The notes: generated by a model from the letters alone, not told the origin. A stretch of DNA of 64,000 nucleotides from an uncultured Oleiphilus sp. (GCA_913020045.1 CAJWBE010000025.1:1-64000), one strand, 5' to 3'. Numbered from the stretch's first letter, positions 1 through 9,255 are shown. A program made the numbers and translations.

Positions 1-1080
1 ATTGCTGTCGGAACACCGCCTGATGAGGATGGCTCAGCGGACTTGCAGTATGTATTGAAAGTGGCCGAAACGATTGCACAGCATATGAACGATGAAAAAA
101 TCATTATCGACAAGTCTACAGTTCCGGTCGGGACTGCTGATAAAGTGAGCGCTAAGGTTGCCGAAGTGCTAGCGCAACGTGGTTTGGACCTTCCTTATGA
201 TGTGGTTTCAAATCCGGAGTTTTTGAAAGAGGGTGCTGCTGTTGGTGATTTCATGAAGCCTGATCGTATTGTGGTCGGGATTTCTAACGAGTTATCTAGA
301 GCGCCGTTGAAAGAGCTATATGCGCCATTTAATCGTAACCATGACAAAGTTCTGTTTATGGATGTTCGCTCTGCTGAGCTAACAAAATATGCAGCTAATG
401 CGATGCTGGCAACGAAAATTAGTTTTATGAACGAAATGGCTAATCTGGCCGAGCTGCTGGGTGCTGACATTGAATCGGTTCGAATCGGCATTGGCTCGGA
501 CCCGCGTATTGGCTACCATTTTATCTATCCAGGGGCGGGCTACGGTGGTTCGTGCTTCCCTAAAGATGTGCAGGCTTTAACTAAAATTGCCTCGGATGTG
601 GGTTATGACGCGGAGCTAGTGCAAGCTGTTGAAAATGTGAATAATCGCCAAAAACATCGTTTGTTTGAAAAACTGAGTGCTTACTTTGATGGTCAATTGG
701 CAGGTAAAACGATTGCCGTGTGGGGCTTAGCGTTTAAGCCTGAAACGGACGATATGCGCGAAGCGCCATCTCGGGTGTTGATGGAGTCTTTGTGGGAAAA
801 AGGTGCGAAGGTACAAGCGTTTGACCCTGAAGCAAATGAAGAGTGCGGGCGTATCTACGGAGAGCGTGAAGACCTTCGTTTGCTTGAAACCAAGGAGGCG
901 GCTTTAGAGGGTGCAGATGCCTTGGTAATTTGCACTGAATGGAAAGCATTTAGGGCGATGGATTATGAACTAGTGAAGTCTAAGTTGGCGCATGCTGTCA
1001 TTGTGGATGGCCGCAATCTCTATGATCCGTCTATCGTGAATAGCTATGGAATCGATTACTTACCGATAGGGCGCTCATAG
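1..1080 (+). CDS. ugd: UDP-glucose 6-dehydrogenase, 5'-truncated by the window edge
   Basis: This enzyme oxidises UDP-glucose to UDP-glucuronate with two NAD+, supplying uronic acid for exopolysaccharide. The reading frame is open from base 1 ([15 protein letters not shown]), so the N-terminal Rossmann part lies upstream of the window. The catalytic cysteine sits in [12 protein letters not shown], preceded by the substrate-binding helix with the [10 protein letters not shown] pattern. The C-terminal UDP-binding domain carries [17 protein letters not shown]. The gene ends 27 bases before cysC on the same strand, so the two are probably cotranscribed. Its position beside PrsT, PrsR and PrsK genes places it at the right end of an EPS locus. 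A related UDP-sugar dehydrogenase is the only realistic alternative. Confidence 0.93.
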   Translation: MAVGTPPDEDGSADLQYVLKVAETIAQHMNDEKIIIDKSTVPVGTADKVSAKVAEVLAQRGLDLPYDVVSNPEFLKEGAAVGDFMKPDRIVVGISNELSRAPLKELYAPFNRNHDKVLFMDVRSAELTKYAANAMLATKISFMNEMANLAELLGADIESVRIGIGSDPRIGYHFIYPGAGYGGSCFPKDVQALTKIASDVGYDAELVQAVENVNNRQKHRLFEKLSAYFDGQLAGKTIAVWGLAFKPETDDMREAPSRVLMESLWEKGAKVQAFDPEANEECGRIYGEREDLRLLETKEAALEGADALVICTEWKAFRAMDYELVKSKLAHAVIVDGRNLYDPSIVNSYGIDYLPIGRS

Positions 1081-1107
1081 CGCTCTTTAACGTATTCAAG
1101 GAATAGA

Positions 1108-1704
1108 ATGACGCAAAAAAATATTCGCTGGCATGATCATCAGATACAACGTAGTGACCGTTCGAAGCAAAAGTCTCAGAAGCCTTGCATGATTTGGTTC
1201 ACAGGTTTGAGTGGCGCGGGTAAATCAACCGTCGCAAACGCTTTGGATGATTTATTGTTTGAGCATGGCAACCATACCTATCTTTTAGATGGTGATAATG
1301 TGCGTCATGGACTGAATCGTGACTTGGGTTTCTCTGATGTGGATAGGGTGGAGAATATACGTCGAATTGGTGAGGTCGGTCGACTGTTTACCGATGCGGG
1401 TTTAATTGTGCTTTCGGCGTTTATTTCCCCGTTTCGTTCTGATCGTCAAATGGTTCGGACCTTATTACCGGTTGGCGAGTTTATAGAGGTATTCATCTCG
1501 ACAGATCTTTCTGTATGCGAGGAGCGAGACCCAAAAGGCTTATATAAAAAAGCGCGAGCGGGCGAGATTAAGCATTTTACGGGTATCGACTCTGCTTATG
1601 AAGCTCCGCAGTCGCCCGAGTTACTGATTGATGCAGGTGCGCAGTCTGTGGAACAATGTGCTCAGGAAATTTTTGACTATCTGAAACATAGGGAATATAT
1701 CTAA
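1108..1704 (+). CDS. cysC: adenylylsulfate (APS) kinase
   Basis: It phosphorylates adenosine 5'-phosphosulfate to PAPS, the sulfate donor for assimilation or for sulfotransferases. The P-loop GLSGAGKST is at residues 33-41. It is followed by the [12 protein letters not shown] substrate motif and the [10 protein letters not shown] segment with the conserved serine. At 198 aa it is a normal stand-alone CysC, not fused to CysN or a sulfurylase domain. An AAGGA Shine-Dalgarno precedes the ATG. It follows ugd closely in an EPS locus rather than sitting with cysD/cysN, which suggests (inference) that PAPS made here serves sulfation of a surface polysaccharide. Confidence 0.93.
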   Translation: MTQKNIRWHDHQIQRSDRSKQKSQKPCMIWFTGLSGAGKSTVANALDDLLFEHGNHTYLLDGDNVRHGLNRDLGFSDVDRVENIRRIGEVGRLFTDAGLIVLSAFISPFRSDRQMVRTLLPVGEFIEVFISTDLSVCEERDPKGLYKKARAGEIKHFTGIDSAYEAPQSPELLIDAGAQSVEQCAQEIFDYLKHREYI

Positions 1705-1752
1705 GCATCTCGTGTTTTTGCTCATTTTATCCGCATGATTTAGCGATTGTGT

Positions 1753-1787
1753 AGCTGACTGGCATCCGCTTAGTCAGCTGGTTTTTA
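1753..1787 (+). terminator. rho-independent terminator after ugd-cysC
   Basis: A perfect 8-bp stem AGCTGACT/AGTCAGCT with an 11-nt loop is followed by GGTTTTTATT. It lies 50 bases after cysC and just before the prsT Shine-Dalgarno, so it can separate the two transcription units or act as a leader hairpin of prsT. Confidence 0.6.
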
Positions 1788-1802
1788 TTCAAGGAGAGAC
1801 CG

Positions 1803-4421
1803 TTGCCGTTAAAAAAATTGGCCCTTTTGTTTTCATTACTTACGTTTGTTGCATGTTCATCTGAGGACCCTCAGTCCAATAGTAGCGAGCACCTTTCTCG
1901 AGCCCAAATTTACCAAGACCAAGGTCAATATAAAGCGGCCATTATTGAGTTCCGCAATGCGGTTAAAACGTCGAAGGGCAGCACTGAGTCCGTTGTTCTT
2001 TATGCGGGTTTGTTGAATGATTTAGGTCGCTTCCGCAATGCCGCCGAGATGCTAGAGGATATTCAGGGTGAGAAAGGGGATCCTTATTATCTTGCGCTCG
2101 TCGACGCATATGTTGGGTTGAAAAAATACCAGTCTGCTGAAAGAAGTCTTGCCTTTATCAAAGGCGATATTGCTGGGAAGGTTTTTTATCAAGCAAAAAT
2201 TGCATTAGGGAAAGGCGAGCTTGATCAATCAAAGGGTCTATATCAAAAATTACTGACCCACACGAAGGCGAGTGACGAAGATAGGGCTGCAGCGAAGCTA
2301 GGGTTAGCAATGCTGGCGGCTCGAGAGAGCAATATGGTCAGTGCAAAGGAGTGGTTGGCGCAGATCAGTGAAGGACAGGAGGTTTACGCCGAAGCGCAGG
2401 TCGTTAAAGCCGGCATTCAGATAGTCGGTGACGATCTAGTAGGTGCCGAGGCAACCCTTAGTTACCTGCTGTCGCGACTTGCTAATACCGACATTATGAA
2501 GCCCGTGAGAGCGGTTGTCCTCGAGCGTTTGGCTTATGTCTTGACGCGTTTAGGGCGCTCTAATGAAGCCTATATTTACCAAAAGCTGTTGGCAGAAGCC
2601 TTCCCTGGCGCAAATGAAGTAAGCGAAAAGTTCAACAGCGCACTGACGTCATTTCAAGAGAAAGACTTTGTACAAGCCAAGGCTAGTTTGCAGTCAATCT
2701 TAGCGGAATACCCAACTCATGATCGCGCTAAACAGCTGTTGGGTGTGATTAGTTACCTGCAGGGGGAAACCTTGGCGGCATCGGAATATTTGGACGATAG
2801 TGTCGATGCTGAGACTGCGGACCCGTTGACCCGGCATATCTATGCAGCCACTAATCTCAAGCTTAATGATCCGAAAAAAGTATTGGAGATTTTAGGCGCA
2901 GATATTGAACAGAGTAACTCTTCGTCGACGCTAGCCTTATATGGTTTAGCAGCAATTTCTGATGGGCAGAGCGCGAAAGGCGAGGCGGCGTTGTTAAAAG
3001 CGGCTAAGTTGTCGCCTGACGATGTGCGTATTCGATTGGCTCTAGCCTCGCATTATCGAACTAGCAAGCCCTCCCAAATTAGCAAGGAATTGACGCAGCT
3101 CGAAGCGGCATATGCTTCTGCGCCAACTGATAGACAGGTACTGACAGATCTAGTCGCCCATTACTTGCGAAATGATGGCCAGCAAGCTGCAGGAAAATTT
3201 ATTTCTTCAGCGTTAAAGGCAAGCCCTAAAGCATTTTCAACTAATTTAGTGGCGGGTTTTTATCAGGTGTCGGCAGGCGAGTTAGACAAGGCGTTAATGC
3301 ACTTTAGCGCAGCATTGGATGCCAAATCGACGGTAGATGACTACAGTGAGGCGCTTTATGCGAAAGGGCGCAGTGAACTTGGTTTGAATAAAACTGAGGC
3401 GGCCGAAAAAACGTTTACAGAAATGGTTCGTGTTTATCCTAAAAGCGAAGATGCCTACACTGCACTCTTTGCGCTTTACGAGGTGCGAGATGGCAGGGAA
3501 TCGGCTGCTGATAAGCTAGTTGATATGGCGAACCGTATGGCCAGTATAGAACCACTCGTTGTGTTGATTAAAACCTATCTCGCGAGCGGTGAGCCAAGCG
3601 TAGCTAGTCGTTATTATCAGGAGGCGAAAGCCGTTGCTAAGGATAGTCCTCAGCTTGTTGCTCTGGACCAGGCTATTCGCTATTCCCGCGCCGTCAGCGC
3701 GCATGCTCAGCAAGACTTTAAGTCGGCGCGTAACTTAATATCAGCATTGCTCGGAGAGCGACCTGACAGTGCTAGGTTGATTTCCACCTTGGTAGACATT
3801 GAAATTAGCGATGGCCAGTTTACCGAAGCGAAAAAAGTGTTGGCTCAGCTCGAAGCGATGGATGCCAGGCACCCCGTGCTTCCTGTCCTTCAGGGTGATT
3901 TAGCCTTGGCACAAAAAGACTTTGCTACCGCTCAGTCACGTTATGAAGAGTCTTGGCGGGCGAACCCGACCAATGTCGTTGGTGATAAGCTGTTGGCTGT
4001 ATTCAGTTTGCGTAATGATGAAAAAGGTCGTCAGTCTCATGTTGCTCGCTGGCTCGACAGTATCCCAAATGCTCCTAAACCCATGTTACTAACGGCAATT
4101 AAGTTTCAAGAGCGAGGTCAGACGATTAAGGCTTCCGAGATGTACCAAAAAGTCTTGTTGGTTCAGCCCAATAATATCGCTGCGTTGAATAATCTTGGTT
4201 GGTTGTACTTTGAGTCGAATGACCCAGGCAGTGAAGACTTACTGCGTCGCGCTCAAAAGCTAGCGCCAAATAATCCTGCAGTTTTAGACAGCTTAGGCTG
4301 GGTTCTTTACAAGCGAGGCAACGCGGAGGAAGGTATCCGTTATTTGGAGCAAGCAAACCAGTTGGCTCCTGATAACGCAGAGATCTCTATGCATTTAGCG
4401 GAAGCTAAGCGTGGCGCTTAG
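1803..4421 (+). CDS. prsT: PrsT-type TPR lipoprotein of the exosortase/PEP-CTERM system
   Basis: This is a large (872 aa) lipoprotein made almost entirely of tetratricopeptide repeats. The N-terminus has a short hydrophobic segment and a lipobox ending in C19 (FVACSS). Helical TPR pairs run to the end, with the clearest near the C-terminus (ALNNLGWLYF, VLDSLGWVLYKRG). The TTG start is chosen because a strong AAGGAGAG lies 4-11 bases upstream and the lipoprotein signal begins exactly there. Length, architecture and its place next to PrsR and PrsK match the TPR protein that accompanies XrtA exosortase EPS loci. A role as envelope scaffold for polysaccharide secretion is an inference. Confidence 0.85.
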   Translation: MPLKKLALLFSLLTFVACSSEDPQSNSSEHLSRAQIYQDQGQYKAAIIEFRNAVKTSKGSTESVVLYAGLLNDLGRFRNAAEMLEDIQGEKGDPYYLALVDAYVGLKKYQSAERSLAFIKGDIAGKVFYQAKIALGKGELDQSKGLYQKLLTHTKASDEDRAAAKLGLAMLAARESNMVSAKEWLAQISEGQEVYAEAQVVKAGIQIVGDDLVGAEATLSYLLSRLANTDIMKPVRAVVLERLAYVLTRLGRSNEAYIYQKLLAEAFPGANEVSEKFNSALTSFQEKDFVQAKASLQSILAEYPTHDRAKQLLGVISYLQGETLAASEYLDDSVDAETADPLTRHIYAATNLKLNDPKKVLEILGADIEQSNSSSTLALYGLAAISDGQSAKGEAALLKAAKLSPDDVRIRLALASHYRTSKPSQISKELTQLEAAYASAPTDRQVLTDLVAHYLRNDGQQAAGKFISSALKASPKAFSTNLVAGFYQVSAGELDKALMHFSAALDAKSTVDDYSEALYAKGRSELGLNKTEAAEKTFTEMVRVYPKSEDAYTALFALYEVRDGRESAADKLVDMANRMASIEPLVVLIKTYLASGEPSVASRYYQEAKAVAKDSPQLVALDQAIRYSRAVSAHAQQDFKSARNLISALLGERPDSARLISTLVDIEISDGQFTEAKKVLAQLEAMDARHPVLPVLQGDLALAQKDFATAQSRYEESWRANPTNVVGDKLLAVFSLRNDEKGRQSHVARWLDSIPNAPKPMLLTAIKFQERGQTIKASEMYQKVLLVQPNNIAALNNLGWLYFESNDPGSEDLLRRAQKLAPNNPAVLDSLGWVLYKRGNAEEGIRYLEQANQLAPDNAEISMHLAEAKRGA

Positions 4422-4436
4422 TGTGTAGAAGTAAAT

Positions 4437-4465
4437 AAAAAAGCCGAGCTCTGCTCGGCTTTTTT
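4437..4465. terminator. bidirectional rho-independent terminator between prsT and prsR
   Basis: A perfect 13-bp inverted repeat (A6-GCCGAGC, loop TCT, GCTCGGC-T6) lies between the convergent stop codons of prsT and prsR. A-runs and T-runs on both sides make it functional in both directions. Confidence 0.92.
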
Positions 4466-4479
4466 ATTTGTGCTGCTGG

Positions 4480-5844
4480 CTAATCTTTGTTTTCGTTTGT
4501 TTCAATACCATGCTTTTCTAACATGCTGTAAAGGGTCGGGCGAGTAATGCCGAGCAGCCTTGATGCTTTCGCCATATTATTCTGCGCTGCATTAATCGCC
4601 TGCGTGATTGCATTGCGTTCAGCGCAGTCTCTTATTTGCCGTAAGTTAAGCGCGTCGTCGTTAAGCGAGACGGTGTTATCAAGCTCTAGGTCGCGAGCGG
4701 TGACTTTATTCTCATCGGCCATGATCGCGGCACGCTTGGTTTTATTGATCATTTCCCGCACGTTTCCTGGCCATAAATGCGATGAAATGGCAGACATTGC
4801 GTCCTCCGCCAAATAAAGGTGTGGTCGATTCATTTCGTCGCCGAAGGTCTTGAGAAGAGACTGAGCAATAATAACGGCATCGCCCTCTCTTTCTCTCAGC
4901 GGAGGAATATTCAGCGTGATTTCGCTGACACGATAAAACAAGTCTTCTCTAAACAGGTTCCCCCTGATGCGATCTTCAAGATTTTGGTGGGTGGCACAGA
5001 CAACTCTGACATTGACCGGAATACCTTTAATACCGCCGACTCGCTCGATGATACGTTCTTGCAAAAAACGTAGCATTTTGGCTTGCAGTGCCACTGGCAT
5101 ATCTCCGATTTCGTCTAGAAATAGGGTGCCGCCATCAGCGAGTTCGATCTTGCCTTTTTTTGTTTGGGAGGCGCCTGTAAACGCGCCTTTTTCGTAACCA
5201 AACAGTTCGCTTTCTAGCAAGTTTTCAGGGATTGCCGCGCAGTTAATGGCAGAAAAAGATTGTTCGCTGCGGTCACTTAGCTGATGAATTGCTCTAGCGA
5301 GCACTTCTTTACCCGTACCGGTTTCACCCAAAAGCAAGGTGGTGACAGTTGTAGGAGCGATTTTTTCAATCGTTTTGCACACTTCAAGCATGCAGGGGCT
5401 GCTTGCGATAACGCCGTTTAAGGGCGACTGCGCAAGGTTCTGATTGAGAGCTAGGTTTTCTTGCTCAAGTTGGTAAACGTGAAACGCACGGCTTACCACA
5501 AAACTCAGAATATCTGCGTCAATTGGCTTCTGAAAAAAATCACAGGCGCCTAATCCGATCGCCGTGACTGCATTCTCTTTTTCTTCTCTGCCCGTGACGA
5601 CAATGACTTTAGTACTAGGCGCGAGTCGAAGAATAGCATCTAATGTTTTGAACCCCTCTGAAGAGCCTCCAGGGTCAGGTGGTAGCCCTAGATCTAAGGT
5701 GACAACTTGAGGCTCATTTCGGCGCAGTAGTGTTAGTGCTTCATCTCGGTCTGAGGCAACGAATACTTCAATATCCTCGAAACACCATCTCATTTGGCTT
5801 TGCAAGCCGGGGTCGTCTTCTACTATCAGGAGTTTTTTGTTCAC
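4480..5844 (-). CDS. prsR: PEP-CTERM-box sigma-54-dependent response regulator PrsR
   Basis: This is an NtrC-class activator of 454 aa. An N-terminal receiver carries the phospho-acceptor Asp in VVTLDLGLPP. A central AAA+ domain has Walker A GETGTGKE and the sigma-54 contact loop GAFTGA. A Fis-type helix-turn-helix lies at the end (MAKASRLLGITRPTLYSML). The start is GTG. The family is found with PrsK in exosortase loci and is thought to activate EPS and PEP-CTERM promoters together with sigma-54. It lies downstream of prsK on the same strand with a 125-base gap. I did not find a convincing -24/-12 promoter in the window, so its targets are probably in the rest of the EPS cluster. Confidence 0.9.
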   Translation of the reverse strand: MNKKLLIVEDDPGLQSQMRWCFEDIEVFVASDRDEALTLLRRNEPQVVTLDLGLPPDPGGSSEGFKTLDAILRLAPSTKVIVVTGREEKENAVTAIGLGACDFFQKPIDADILSFVVSRAFHVYQLEQENLALNQNLAQSPLNGVIASSPCMLEVCKTIEKIAPTTVTTLLLGETGTGKEVLARAIHQLSDRSEQSFSAINCAAIPENLLESELFGYEKGAFTGASQTKKGKIELADGGTLFLDEIGDMPVALQAKMLRFLQERIIERVGGIKGIPVNVRVVCATHQNLEDRIRGNLFREDLFYRVSEITLNIPPLREREGDAVIIAQSLLKTFGDEMNRPHLYLAEDAMSAISSHLWPGNVREMINKTKRAAIMADENKVTARDLELDNTVSLNDDALNLRQIRDCAERNAITQAINAAQNNMAKASRLLGITRPTLYSMLEKHGIETNENKD

Positions 5845-5969
5845 GGCTTTTGGGAGGTCCTTGGTAGCGGTTGTTTATTCCATTTTACGGTGAGTGAAGC
5901 AGTTGCTAAATCTGACAGGTATTGCTGACTTAACTATTTGATAATAGCCTCAATCAGCAAGTATTTCAG

Positions 5970-8036
5970 CTACTTTGATGGTGATGCAATGGTCGGAATT
6001 TTTAAAGTGAAGCAGGTTCCTATTCCAGTCTGGCTCGTCACATTGATTGTGCCGCCCAATTTGCGCAGATACTCTCTGCTTTGATAGGCGCCAATGCCCA
6101 TTCCTGTTAGCCCTTTGGTGCTTTCGAAAGGTTTGAATAATTGATTTTTGATGAATGCCTCGGTCATGCCGGCACCATCGTCTTGAATGAATATATACAC
6201 ACACTCGGGCGCTATTTTAGTCGTGATGGCGACAGCGCCTTCTTTTGGCGTAGCATCAATCGCATTTTGAATAATGTGTCCGATGAGTGACTTTAACTGC
6301 TCTGGATCTGCGTTTAGCCAAACGTCATTAGATGGTAGCTCTAATGAAGGAATGGGTTCCGCATTTTTATGCGAGTTGTAGATATCAACGAGAAAACTAC
6401 CGAGTTCGATACTTCGATAGTTCGTCTGAAGGTTGGGGTTGCGTATTTGTTGAAGTAAGTGATCCATTTTATCGACGGTATGCTGTGTAGTTCGAATCAT
6501 ATCGTCGACAAATTCAGGGTTGTTTTTGTGTTTCTCTGCGTTTCGCACTAGGAGCGAAAGCTGAGCAATAATGGTTTTAATGTCATGGACGAGGAACGCC
6601 GAGGTTTTGCTAACAGCTTCAAACTGGCGCGCTTCCGCTAGTTTTTCTTGTGAGTCAGTTTGCTCTAAATAGCTCGACGCTTGCTGAGCGACGATCTTAA
6701 GAAGGTCATAGTTTTCCCAGTTTAAGTCGATTGAGGTGACCGGGTTGCAAAGCAGGACGAACCCGGTGAGTTGATCTCGCATCGCCAGAGGGATGATGAG
6801 CCAGGGTTCATCCGTTTCTAACATGGCTTTGGGGATTTCGATCAGTTCATATTTGGTCGGGTCCAACATCAGTTCATGAATATTGATAATCCAATTATTG
6901 TTATTGAAAAACTCAACCAGATCAGAGGTGCTATCGACTGTTTGAAAATTTTGCTCATCCATGCCCATGGTGGCTTGGAGCTCAAAGTGTTTTTCGTCAT
7001 TGCGGCACCATATGGCGCCTTGTTGGCAGCCAATAAGCTGAGCAAGAACACGAATCGCTTGAAGTGGGAGTGAGTGGCTTTCGAATGACTGACGCAGTGT
7101 GTCTGTGCTGTTGATCCACTCTTCTCGGTAGTCATACTGGTAATCAAAAAAATTCTTACTGATGAATACCGTGATGCGTGCGCGTAGCACAGGAGAGCTG
7201 ATTAGAATAACTAATGCGAGTAGCCCAATGGAGACGACTAGCACTCTTAGCGCGCCGCCCCAAGTGCCTCCAAAGGTATTTATGTAGTAGCCGCCAGCGG
7301 ACAAAAAAAGTAAATAGACTCCTGCAATCACGAGCGTCGTTGTGTGGAACACCATCTGCCTTGAAATTTGCATAGCGATGGGTTGGGTGTTGCTTATGTA
7401 TAGTGTGTAGGCGATCAAGGGCGCAACGAGGGCATTGATCGATCCGCGCGCATCCCAAAAAGAGGAAGATAGCTCTTTGAACAGCAATGCGTCGGAATAC
7501 ATAATAAAGTCGTAACCGAATAATGCTCCAATGCCGATCACTAGGAATTTGATATTGCTTCGACTGTAAACGCTGGTGTTTCTCCAGACTTGCTCGATAA
7601 GTAACAAGCCAACGATTGACAGGGTGACTTGGAAAACCAATAGGGTCCCACCCGGTATGATTGTGACCCCTGTAATTCCTTTTATGAGGGTGGCGCCAAG
7701 CAGTGCAGCGAGCAGCAAGAGGACGAGTACGGTGGTGAAAAACTTGTTGAAACCGAGCTTCGGGCTCGGAAAGAAGCCAATACCTAGTAGGGCATAGAGA
7801 ACGCCAAACCATGCCGCTGTTCTGACAATCTCTAGCGTATATCTTATATCGAAGGGTACGTCGACCGACAAGCTTTGTAATACAAGCGCGCCAAGCCAGG
7901 CAATACTTAAAATAGAGGCTGTGATTAGCGCTCTGTCAGCGTCACGGCGCGCTCCACGACCCAAAAGAAAGAATGCAAGCAGGGTATACGCGATGAAGCC
8001 GCCAGAATGACTTAGCGTAGCAAATGAAAGTTCCAT
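5970..8036 (-). CDS. prsK: PEP-CTERM system sensor histidine kinase PrsK
   Basis: This is a membrane sensor kinase of 688 aa. About the first 290 residues are a run of hydrophobic helices (roughly 8-9 transmembrane segments), followed by a GAF-like cytosolic region. The dimerisation helix has the H-box LVHDIKTIIAQLS, with HDIK in place of the common HE.R/T. The ATP-binding domain has a D-D-G-A-G-M G1 box and a G-M-G-I-G G2 box. It is the partner of PrsR just downstream. The input signal is unknown; the multi-helix N-terminus suggests it reads something at the membrane. Confidence 0.88.
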   Translation of the reverse strand: MELSFATLSHSGGFIAYTLLAFFLLGRGARRDADRALITASILSIAWLGALVLQSLSVDVPFDIRYTLEIVRTAAWFGVLYALLGIGFFPSPKLGFNKFFTTVLVLLLLAALLGATLIKGITGVTIIPGGTLLVFQVTLSIVGLLLIEQVWRNTSVYSRSNIKFLVIGIGALFGYDFIMYSDALLFKELSSSFWDARGSINALVAPLIAYTLYISNTQPIAMQISRQMVFHTTTLVIAGVYLLFLSAGGYYINTFGGTWGGALRVLVVSIGLLALVILISSPVLRARITVFISKNFFDYQYDYREEWINSTDTLRQSFESHSLPLQAIRVLAQLIGCQQGAIWCRNDEKHFELQATMGMDEQNFQTVDSTSDLVEFFNNNNWIINIHELMLDPTKYELIEIPKAMLETDEPWLIIPLAMRDQLTGFVLLCNPVTSIDLNWENYDLLKIVAQQASSYLEQTDSQEKLAEARQFEAVSKTSAFLVHDIKTIIAQLSLLVRNAEKHKNNPEFVDDMIRTTQHTVDKMDHLLQQIRNPNLQTNYRSIELGSFLVDIYNSHKNAEPIPSLELPSNDVWLNADPEQLKSLIGHIIQNAIDATPKEGAVAITTKIAPECVYIFIQDDGAGMTEAFIKNQLFKPFESTKGLTGMGIGAYQSREYLRKLGGTINVTSQTGIGTCFTLKIPTIASPSK

Positions 8037-8205
8037 AATGGGCGATATACGTTGGCAAAAGGCTAATCATAGCAAGTTTGGACTAAGGGTGGGTCCTATT
8101 GCTTTTATATAAGTGTAGGTCGGCTATTACGCGATGTCGGTAAGTTTCTCTATTTTCTTAGTCCGCGCTTAGTTTTGATGGGAAAAGAGTGAAGTGGTTT
8201 TACCT

Positions 8206-8219
8206 TGACCGAATGGTCA
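8206..8219. promoter_or_regulatory. TGACC-N4-GGTCA palindrome, possible TetR-type operator
   Basis: A perfect 5-bp dyad with spacer GAAT resembles operators of TetR/AcrR regulators. It lies about 170 bases upstream of prsK. A TetR-family gene is encoded nearby at 9936-10553, but nothing in the sequence links it to this site. Confidence 0.35.
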
Positions 8220-8225
8220 GTTTAG

Positions 8226-8263
8226 ACAAAAAAGAGCCGGATGCGCTACCAAACACATCCGGC
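8226..8263 (-). terminator. rho-independent terminator reading leftward
   Basis: An 8-bp stem GCCGGATG/CATCCGGC with a 12-nt loop is followed on the minus strand by TCTTTTTTGTC. It is about 180 bases beyond the 8443-9255 gene and beyond a nearer terminator. It may therefore end a separate short transcript (see the candidate promoter at 8277-8305). Confidence 0.65.
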
Positions 8264-8276
8264 ACAAAAAGTGCGA

Positions 8277-8305
8277 GTAGTATCCATGAAAGTCTTTCAT
8301 GTCAA
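8277..8305 (-). promoter_or_regulatory. candidate minus-strand sigma-70 promoter with internal palindrome
   Basis: Reading leftward there is a consensus -35 TTGACA (8305-8300), a 17-base spacer and a weak -10 TACTAC (8282-8277). The spacer contains the perfect palindrome ATGAAAG-A-CTTTCAT, placed where a repressor would block RNA polymerase. A transcript would run only about 45 bases before the terminator at 8226-8263. Confidence 0.35.
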
Positions 8306-8360
8306 CGGCAGCGGCACATCGCTACCGATGCCTTAAGTATTAGTCAGATCAACGAGAATA

Positions 8361-8444
8361 CAAATAAAAAAACCTGACCTTTTAATCGTATTTTGTTCTA
8401 ACGGATGGAATCGTTAGTTGTAGGCTTGTCTGAATGGTCAGGTT
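8361..8444 (-). terminator. branched terminator of the YiiX-like gene
   Basis: The 9-bp arms AACCTGACC and GGTCAGGTT enclose about 56 bases. Inside is a second perfect hairpin (CTAACG/CGTTAG at 8398-8417). The outer stem runs into TTTTTTATTTG on the minus strand. It begins at the stop codon of the 8443-9255 gene. Confidence 0.6.
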
Positions 8445-9255
8445 AGTGCTTGGGTGTGGTGTCTTCGTGTTTTTCTGACTCCCAAGGAAGGAGTCGATAA
8501 TGAGGCTGGGATTTAGCGAAGTTCATGAAAGGGTACTTAATAATGTCGAAGTAGGGCGAGTAATCAAAGTCACTTGGCGTGCATAGCTTTGGGTTGCGTC
8601 TAAAAATCTTGACCTCGTGATTCTCACTGCGTTTGACAAGAGGGAGTATCGGGTACTGAATCGAGCCAAACGCTTCGGCAATCATCGTTGAGCAGACAGT
8701 TTTAGTCGTTTGGCCTGCATGAGACGTAAATAAGCTGGAGCGCCAGCGGCGCGGCATAATGATCCAGGGTACCAAGAAGCGCATTAGGTCGAAGATCTGG
8801 CGAACGTCGTAGTCAGTGCCAAGTCGGCTAATTGAATACCCGATTACTTTCTGGGCGTCAGAAAATGTCAAATCTCGAGGTCGGCATATTCTGAGGTGAT
8901 CGCGCTCATAGGTAGAGAGCGGACGAACAACTGTGCCATACCCGAGCTCACTTTCTATGATCAGCTGCACTTCGGGCTGGCCGTCAAAATATTCTTTTAC
9001 ACGTTGCCGCATAATCGGGTCTTCGATCTCGTGAACCCTTCCTATGTAGAGTGCAGCATGTGACCAGCAGCTTTGCGTGATGGCTTTGATGACATCGCTA
9101 ACACGCGTGCGGCCTTCTACCAATATAACGTCTCCCGGTTTGATCTCGTAACGGGTGCGTTCGTAGTCGCTCATCGGGATTGGGCTAGGCGGCCGTTCAT
9201 GTATCAGCCATTGGATAATGCGGCCAATAAACTTTGTTTTGCCGGATAAGCCCAT
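8443..9255 (-). CDS. YiiX/YebB-like NlpC/P60-superfamily cysteine hydrolase
   Basis: This 270-aa protein shows the circularly permuted papain-like fold. The catalytic histidine is in SCWSHAALYIG (about residue 88) and the catalytic cysteine in TVCSTMIAEAF (about residue 192), so the His precedes the Cys as expected for the permuted group. The segment KPGDVILVEG is the usual start of the domain. Relatives act on amide or ester bonds in lipids or cell-wall material; the substrate here cannot be read. No signal peptide is visible. It is monocistronic, divergent from the phasin gene and followed by a branched terminator. Confidence 0.75.
   Translation of the reverse strand: MGLSGKTKFIGRIIQWLIHERPPSPIPMSDYERTRYEIKPGDVILVEGRTRVSDVIKAITQSCWSHAALYIGRVHEIEDPIMRQRVKEYFDGQPEVQLIIESELGYGTVVRPLSTYERDHLRICRPRDLTFSDAQKVIGYSISRLGTDYDVRQIFDLMRFLVPWIIMPRRWRSSLFTSHAGQTTKTVCSTMIAEAFGSIQYPILPLVKRSENHEVKIFRRNPKLCTPSDFDYSPYFDIIKYPFMNFAKSQPHYRLLPWESEKHEDTTPKH

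Larger units (their letters stand above)
8037..8442. other. 406-base gene-free interval with nested hairpins
   Basis: No credible coding region is present; a 62-codon open frame on the plus strand has no ribosome binding site and crosses the hairpins. The interval holds the prsK promoter side, a TGACC/GGTCA palindrome, two terminator-like hairpins reading on the minus strand, and a possible minus-strand promoter with a 15-bp palindrome in its spacer (listed separately). Confidence 0.7.

Noticed and set aside
1753-1787. possible sigma-54 site TGGCATCCGCTTAG before prsT
   Set aside because: The -12 GC is not at the required spacing from the -24 GG; the bases form the loop of a terminator hairpin instead.
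7156-7812. 218-codon minus-strand frame inside prsK
   Set aside because: It is an alternative frame of the PrsK membrane region, with Arg/His-rich composition typical of shadow frames.
8189-8377. 62-codon open frame on the plus strand
   Set aside because: It has no ribosome binding site, crosses two hairpins and shows no family resemblance.
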